Shown in pieces: positions 5,742-9,582 of a stretch of DNA of 9,582 nucleotides (within the stretch, counting starts at the first letter, position 1; every line of letters begins with the position of its first letter). Location of the stretch: contig VEQJ01000029.1 of assembly GCA_018883285.1 (NCBI GenBank), positions 1-9,582 of the forward strand, in the 5' to 3' direction. The notes below the pieces were generated by a model that was given only the letters and a program-made list of their open reading frames with translations, was not told where the DNA came from and searched no databases. The stretch comes from Alphaproteobacteria bacterium (GTDB lineage Bacteria > Pseudomonadota > Alphaproteobacteria > CAISOG01). The translations under genes were made by a program, and so were the position numbers.

Positions 5742-8300
5742 ATGCCAGGACTGACCACCAACGAAGCCGTTCAGCGCCTAACCAGCGTCGGCTATAACGA
5801 ACTGCCCAGGACGGAGCGGCGCAGCGCCCTTAGTATTGTGTGGAACGTGCTGCATGAACCGATGTTCGCCCTGCTGCTGGCCGCCACCGCGATTTATTTT
5901 GTGTTGGGGGAATTTTGGGACGCCCTGATCCTGTCGGTGTTCATGACCCTGTCGGTGGTGGTAACAATTGTGCAGGAAATTCGCAGCGAGCATGTGTTGG
6001 ATAGCCTGCGCCAGCTGACCAGCCCGCGCGCGCTGGTCATCCGCGACAACCAAACCATCCGCATCCCGAACCGTGAGGTGGTGCCAGGCGATTGGATCGT
6101 GCTGATGGAAGGGGATCGGGTGCCCGCCGATGCCCTGGTGATCGAAGACAACGGCCTGATGTGCGACGAATCGCTGCTAACGGGTGAGGCGGTGCCCGTC
6201 AGCAAGCGGATTGCCCAACCCGATGAGGGGATGGGGCGGGCGGGCGGCGATCACCAGCCCTTTGTCTTTTCTGGATCGTTAATCGTGCGGGGGCAGGGCA
6301 AGGCGGTGGTGCAGGCAACCGGACGCCACAGTGAGATTGGCAAAATCGGTGCCGCCCTTGGCACCATCAGCGCAGAGACTCCACGGCTTAGGCAGCAAAC
6401 GCGATCCCTGGTGCGGGTGATTGGCCTGCTGGCGATAGTTGTCAGTGCTGGCGCCGTGCTACTGCTGGGTCTGCTGCGCGGATCCTGGCTGGATGGGATG
6501 CTGAACGGCATTGCCATCAGCATGTCGATGATCCCTGAGGAATTTCCGCTGGTGCTGACCGTCTTTATGGTGATGGGTGCCTGGCGCATTTCCAAAGCCA
6601 AAGTGTTGACGCGGCACGCCACCGCCATCGAAACCCTGGGATCCGCCACCATCCTGTGCACCGACAAAACCGGCACCCTGACCGAAAACCGCATGACGAT
6701 TTGCCAGTTGTTGAGCCAGGATGATCACTGGATCGCGGATCAGGCTGGGGCGGCACCTGTGGGCGGCGGCACCATGCCCCCCGCGTTAGAGCAGCTGTTG
6801 GTTATCGGCGGGCTGGCGTGCAGTGTGGATCCCTTTGACCCAATGGAAAAAGCCTTTCACGATCTGATTCACGCGCATGAGGGCTTGGCGCGCGGGCTGT
6901 ATCAGGGCAAAACCCTGCAAAAACACTATGGCCTGAGCCCTGAGCTGCTGGCGGTGACCCAGGTCTGGCAACAGGATAACGCCGCCGACCTGTTGGTGGC
7001 CTGCAAGGGGGCGCCCGAAGCCATCGCGGGGCTTTGCCGCATGATCGATGACCAGCAGGAACAGCTGCACAACAATGTTCGCCAAATGGCGGCGCAGGGG
7101 GTACGGGTGCTGGCGGTGGCAACGGCCAGCTTTACGCCGCCTCTGCCCAACTCCCTACCCGATTCTCTACCCAATTCTCCGGCCGCCTTTGCCTTTCGGT
7201 TTTTGGGGCTGATAGGCTTGGCCGATCCCCTGCGCGCTGAAGCCAGGGATGCGGTGGCCGAATGCCACGCCGCCGGTATTCGGGTCATCATGATCACGGG
7301 CGATTACCCCGAAACCGCCCGCGCCATCGCCCGCCAAGTCGGCATCAACCATGCCCAGGTCATGACGGGGGAGCAGATGGGGCAACTTGACGATGACGCG
7401 CTGGCGCACCAACTGGCAACCACCGATGTGTTTGCCCGCATCATGCCCGAACAAAAACTGCGCCTGGTCAACAGCCTGAAAGCGGCGGGGCAGGTGGTGG
7501 CCATGACCGGCGATGGGGTCAACGACGCCCCCTCACTCAAAGCCGCCCATATTGGGATCGCAATGGGGCAGCGTGGCACCGATGTGGCGCGCGAAGCCGC
7601 CGATATTGTCTTGTTGAACGATGATTTTGGCTCCATCGTCACGACCATACGCCTTGGTCGCCGCATTTACGACAATCTGCGTAAGGCGATTGGCTTTATT
7701 CTGGCGGTGCATATCCCGATTGCTGGCCTGGCCATCATCCCGCTGCTATTCGGCATGCCACTGCTGCTGACCCCCCTGTTGATTGCCTTTATCGAAATGG
7801 TGATTGACCCGATCTGCTCAATCGTGCTGGAGGCGGAGAGGGAGGAGGCGAACGTCATGCAACGCCCGCCCCGATCGCCCAGCAGCGTGCTGTTCAGCCG
7901 CCAATTGGTCGCCTGGAGCCTGTTGCAGGGCGGCATCATGCTGGCGGTCAACATGGCGGTGTTCACCATCGCCTTGCACCGCGGCCTGCCCGTGCCAGAG
8001 GTGCGCGCCCTAAGCTTTCTGTGCCTGGTGATGACCACCATCGTGCTGGTGCTGGTCAATCGTTCCTTTGCCAGCTCGCTGCGCCAAGCCTTTGTCAGCG
8101 CCAACCGCATGCTGTGGTGGGTGTTGGGTGCCGTTGGGCTATTGCTGCTGGCGGTGCTTAACCTACCCATGCTGCAGGCCATTTTCCGCTTTGGCGCCGT
8201 GCATGCCCATGATTGGCTGTTGTGCCTGGCCATCAGCGCCCTATTGCTGCTGATCCTGGAACGGCTTAAGCCGCTGTGGGGCAAACAACTGGTCACTTAA
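5742..8300 (+). CDS. P-type cation-transporting ATPase (type II-like, substrate uncertain)
   Basis: This 852-aa membrane pump hydrolyses ATP through a phospho-aspartate intermediate. In order: cation-ATPase N-terminal region (GLTTNEAVQRLTSVGYNELP), M1 and M2 (about 41-80), actuator domain with LTGE dephosphorylation loop (Thr147-Gly148-Glu149), M3 (about 224-246), M4 with IPEEFP (Pro265-Pro269), phosphorylation motif DKTGTLTENRM with Asp308, nucleotide-binding domain with KGAPEA (Lys422), TGD at 519-521, hinge TGDGVNDAP at 589-597, then M5-M10. All catalytic residues are intact. Overall layout is type II (Ca-pump-like), but ion-pathway residues differ from Ca pumps: PEEFP for PEGLP in M4, AVHIPIAG (His657) in M5, and FIEMVIDPICSIVLEAE in M6 with Glu685 and Asp689. 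This pattern resembles an uncharacterised bacterial type II group, so a specific ion is not assigned. A 12-nt triple repeat lies at 7143-7178. The start is the ATG whose product begins exactly at the conserved N-terminal motif. Its Shine-Dalgarno sequence is weak. Confidence 0.92.
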   Translation: MPGLTTNEAVQRLTSVGYNELPRTERRSALSIVWNVLHEPMFALLLAATAIYFVLGEFWDALILSVFMTLSVVVTIVQEIRSEHVLDSLRQLTSPRALVIRDNQTIRIPNREVVPGDWIVLMEGDRVPADALVIEDNGLMCDESLLTGEAVPVSKRIAQPDEGMGRAGGDHQPFVFSGSLIVRGQGKAVVQATGRHSEIGKIGAALGTISAETPRLRQQTRSLVRVIGLLAIVVSAGAVLLLGLLRGSWLDGMLNGIAISMSMIPEEFPLVLTVFMVMGAWRISKAKVLTRHATAIETLGSATILCTDKTGTLTENRMTICQLLSQDDHWIADQAGAAPVGGGTMPPALEQLLVIGGLACSVDPFDPMEKAFHDLIHAHEGLARGLYQGKTLQKHYGLSPELLAVTQVWQQDNAADLLVACKGAPEAIAGLCRMIDDQQEQLHNNVRQMAAQGVRVLAVATASFTPPLPNSLPDSLPNSPAAFAFRFLGLIGLADPLRAEARDAVAECHAAGIRVIMITGDYPETARAIARQVGINHAQVMTGEQMGQLDDDALAHQLATTDVFARIMPEQKLRLVNSLKAAGQVVAMTGDGVNDAPSLKAAHIGIAMGQRGTDVAREAADIVLLNDDFGSIVTTIRLGRRIYDNLRKAIGFILAVHIPIAGLAIIPLLFGMPLLLTPLLIAFIEMVIDPICSIVLEAEREEANVMQRPPRSPSSVLFSRQLVAWSLLQGGIMLAVNMAVFTIALHRGLPVPEVRALSFLCLVMTTIVLVLVNRSFASSLRQAFVSANRMLWWVLGAVGLLLLAVLNLPMLQAIFRFGAVHAHDWLLCLAISALLLLILERLKPLWGKQLVT
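7143..7178 (+). repeat. three tandem 12-nt units inside the ATPase gene
   Basis: Three in-frame 12-nt units, CTGCCCAACTCC, CTACCCGATTCT and CTACCCAATTCT, encode LPNS-LPDS-LPNS at residues 468-479. They sit in the nucleotide-binding domain just before the AFRFLGLIGLADPLR strand. The units preserve frame, so copy-number change would lengthen or shorten the loop by four residues without inactivating the pump. Confidence 0.8.
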
Positions 8301-8305
8301 GGCTT

Positions 8306-8335
8306 GGCAACAGGGGTCGCCCTGCTGCCGTTGCC
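8306..8335. terminator. candidate hairpin between convergent ATPase and ydcF-like genes
   Basis: CAGGG (8311-8315) pairs with CCCTG (8320-8324) around a 4-nt loop. Flanking GGCAA (8306-8310) can pair with TTGCC (8331-8335) across a 6-nt bulge. It starts five bases after the ATPase stop, in the 58-bp gap between convergent genes. There is no T-tract on either strand, so it is at best an unconventional terminator. Confidence 0.35.
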
Positions 8336-8358
8336 GCTACTGCCTCACGCTCTCAACG

Positions 8359-9024
8359 CTAATACAGCATCCGCACGGCCAGGCCCTTGCTGTATTCGCT
8401 GATGGCAAAGCTCCAGAATCGCCAATCCGCACGGCCATAGGGGTCGGCAATCGGATAGGGGGTGATGACAATCTGGTCAGGCAGGCTTTGCCTTAGCAGG
8501 TACAGCGCCCGCGGCATGTGCAATCGGTGCGTTACCAGGTACAGATGGGCAACGGGCGGATCCTGCTTTTGCACCCAATCGGCCACCTCCGCCGCATTTT
8601 CGATGGTGTCGCGGGCGTGATAGCCAAGGGTGACGCAGCAGTCCAGCCACCGTCGTTTCCCCTCACCCGCGCCCTTGGCCTTAGCCATCTGTTGCGTATC
8701 GACCTTTTTGTGAACGCCGCTGATGAACAAGCGCGGCGCCAGGCCATCGGCCAGCAGGCTAAGGCCGCTGTTAATCCGCCCCACCCCACCGGTCAGCACC
8801 ACAATCGCGTCGGCGGGCACCAGGTTGCGGGGCATCATCGGCGCCGCCCCATCCTGACCGCCCACCGCCACCGCATCGGTCATCACGGGCGGCAGACTAA
8901 ACAGCCACCAGCCAAAGCCCATGAGCCATAGCAACAGGCAGCCGCCAACCACCCGCATCAGCAGGCGGCGGTTGAACCATGTCAGGAAACGGATTAGGCG
9001 ACGCACAACGGCCACGATCATCAT
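8359..9024 (-). CDS. YdcF/ElyC-family (DUF218) membrane-anchored protein
   Basis: The 221-aa product has a basic N-terminus followed by one membrane segment (about 25-44, LLWLMGFGWWLF), which would anchor a periplasmic domain. The DUF218 core shows the family pattern: ADAIVVLTGGVGRINSGLSLLADGLAPRLFISGVH (71-105), TLGYHARDTIENAAEVADWV (132-151), YLVTHRLHMPRALYLLR (162-178) and, near the end, FAISEYSKGLAVRML. Relatives (SanA, ElyC, YdcF) are linked to envelope integrity and lipid-carrier or peptidoglycan metabolism, but the reaction is not established for this group. In several alphaproteobacteria such genes accompany ftsX or plsC; none is present here, possibly because repeats and an IS lie upstream. 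Start: two consecutive ATG codons (9024 and 9021), with only a distant GGGGGG upstream, so initiation signals are weak. Confidence 0.85.
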   Translation of the reverse strand: MMIVAVVRRLIRFLTWFNRRLLMRVVGGCLLLWLMGFGWWLFSLPPVMTDAVAVGGQDGAAPMMPRNLVPADAIVVLTGGVGRINSGLSLLADGLAPRLFISGVHKKVDTQQMAKAKGAGEGKRRWLDCCVTLGYHARDTIENAAEVADWVQKQDPPVAHLYLVTHRLHMPRALYLLRQSLPDQIVITPYPIADPYGRADWRFWSFAISEYSKGLAVRMLY

Positions 9025-9140
9025 AATAGAATTGCTGCGCCCCCCTTAACGGATTGCCCATGCCTTAACCAGCCCAAAGCGGGTGGGGGGTTACGGGGCG
9101 ATTTTATCAATGGCTAAGAAACCAGTTTACTCTATCTGCG

Positions 9141-9293
9141 CAACAATGTCATTCTACCTCTATTGCCGCCACTCCGTTGTCATCCTACCCCCAAGAAATT
9201 TAAATGTTGGGTAGGATCTCCTTAATCCCCGCGCCGCTTGTTTGACGGCTAGGTTTTGAGATTCTCCCCACAAGGGGGAGAATGACATTGTTG
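9141..9293. repeat. 153-bp MITE-like element with perfect 15-bp terminal inverted repeats
   Basis: CAACAATGTCATTCT (9141-9155) and AGAATGACATTGTTG (9279-9293) are exact reverse complements. Inside are two strong hairpins: ATCCTACCC/GGGTAGGAT (9182-9190 with 9209-9217) and ATTCTCCCC/GGGGAGAAT (9261-9269 with 9275-9283). There is no coding capacity and no clear target-site duplication beside the ends. It may be a miniature non-autonomous element or two facing REP-like repeats. Confidence 0.7.
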
Positions 9294-9309
9294 ATTGTGT
9301 TCACTCCCT

Positions 9310-9414
9310 TGTCATTTCCGCGCAGGCGGAGATCCACCAACCTTCATCGCACAACCTGGCGGTTCCGCCCTATGGATCCCCCGCTTTTACTTTGGATAGG
9401 GCGCGGAAGTGACG
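9310..9414. repeat. second palindromic repeat pair (GTCATTTCCGCGC type)
   Basis: GTCATTTCCGCGC (9311-9323) and GCGCGGAAGTGAC (9401-9413) are inverted repeats matching at 12 of 13 positions. The left copy forms its own small hairpin, TCCGC/GCGGA (9317-9321 with 9326-9330), followed by GATCC. The right copy shows the mirrored order, GGATCC then CCGC...GCGG. A further palindrome, GGCGG-TT-CCGCC (9358-9369), occupies the middle. This resembles the GTCATTCCCGCG..GCGGGAATCC repeats common in proteobacterial intergenic DNA. Confidence 0.65.
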
Positions 9415-9475
9415 ACGAGGTGGCGACAACAGGTTACGGGGCAGTTGATAGATTCTCTAAATTCACAAACGAAGT

Positions 9476-9501
9476 GCAACATCTTGATAAGGTGATGTTG
9501 C
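9476..9501 (+). promoter_or_regulatory. hairpin over the IS30 transposase ribosome binding region
   Basis: GCAACATC (9476-9483) and GATGTTGC (9494-9501) are perfect 8-bp inverted repeats with a 10-nt loop. The likely Shine-Dalgarno AAGGTG (9489-9494) lies in the loop, and the 3' arm ends one base before the ATG at 9503. If formed in mRNA, the stem would crowd the start codon. It could limit transposase translation or block read-through from outside promoters. Confidence 0.5.
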
Positions 9502-9502
9502 T

Positions 9503-9582
9503 ATGGAAAAAAGAAGATACAGCCAGCTTACGCTGGAAGAACGCTGCACGATTGCCCGACTACATCAAGACGGCGGATCGAT
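9503..9582 (+). CDS. IS30-family transposase, N-terminal fragment (cut by window end)
   Basis: ATG at 9503 opens a frame that runs off the window after 26 codons, beginning MEKRRYSQLTLEERCTIARL. The Y..LTLEER..IA.L...G pattern is the N-terminal helix-turn-helix (HTH_38 type) of IS30-family transposases, which binds the element's ends. The start is supported by AAGGTG eight bases upstream. The catalytic DDE domain is outside the window, so intactness is unknown. Confidence 0.88.
   Translation, partial: MEKRRYSQLTLEERCTIARLHQDGGS

Larger units (their letters stand above)
9025..9460. other. gene-free stretch with clustered palindromic repeats
   Basis: No coding frame here has recognisable protein features. 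Between the ydcF-like start and the IS30 end the stretch consists of about 115 bp of unremarkable sequence (9025-9140), a 153-bp element with 15-bp inverted termini (9141-9293), and a second palindromic pair (9310-9414). The last 45 bp before the IS show nothing recognisable. Confidence 0.6.
9461..9582 (+). mobile_element. left end of an IS30-family insertion sequence
   Basis: ATTCACAAACGAAGTGCAAC (9461-9480) directly precedes an IS30-type transposase start and looks like the terminal inverted repeat of that family. The true boundary could be a few bases to either side, because the right end lies beyond the window. The element points away from the ydcF-like gene. Confidence 0.65.

Noticed and set aside
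9261..9283. Intrinsic terminator at the strong ATTCTCCCC/GGGGAGAAT hairpin
   Set aside because: No T-tract follows on either strand and no gene ends nearby on the plus strand; it is part of the repeat element.
9141..9293. CRISPR array suggested by repeated GTCAT motifs
   Set aside because: Spacing is irregular, orientations alternate and copies are diverged; no cas gene is present. Palindromic intergenic repeats explain it better.

Overview
The window looks like a bacterial chromosome segment, most plausibly from an alphaproteobacterium. This rests on GC-rich genes full of long antisense shadow frames, a DapC-type aminotransferase, a YdcF-family membrane protein, and short palindromic repeats that begin with GTCAT. 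No rRNA or other taxonomic marker is present, so the assignment is tentative. Five complete genes are visible, and each end of the window is cut inside an insertion sequence (IS) of a different family.

Layout, left to right: (1) bases 1-125 are the 3' end of an IS5-family element, with the last 36 codons of its transposase and its terminal bases. (2) acs (acetate-CoA ligase) lies on the minus strand at 281-2275. (3) A divergent intergenic region of 188 bp leads to a plus-strand pair: an EamA/DMT-type membrane transporter (2464-3378) and, 9 nt later, a DapC-like succinyldiaminopimelate aminotransferase (3388-4629). (4) A TatD-family metallo-hydrolase (4656-5477, minus) converges on dapC. Its stop codon sits inside a perfect 12-bp palindrome. 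(5) After a 264-bp AT-richer region with a candidate extended -10 promoter comes an 852-aa P-type cation ATPase (5742-8300, plus). It has all catalytic motifs but unusual ion-pathway residues (PEEFP in M4, E..xxD in M6). (6) A YdcF/DUF218 membrane protein (8359-9024, minus) converges on the ATPase. (7) A 478-bp gene-free stretch carries a cluster of GTCAT-type palindromic repeats in alternating orientation, including a perfect 15-bp inverted repeat. It leads into (8) the left end of an IS30-family element with the first 26 codons of its transposase.

The genes do not form one pathway. Acs feeds acetate into acetyl-CoA, DapC belongs to lysine/meso-diaminopimelate synthesis, TatD is a nuclease or housekeeping hydrolase, the ATPase moves an unidentified cation, and YdcF-like proteins are linked to the cell envelope. 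Only the transporter and dapC look co-transcribed.

I did not find a convincing undescribed defence, secondary-metabolite or regulatory system. The items most worth a second look are the repeat cluster beside the IS30 element, the non-canonical ion-binding residues and internal 12-nt tandem repeat of the ATPase, and the transporter-dapC pairing with C-tracts at the transporter's start.
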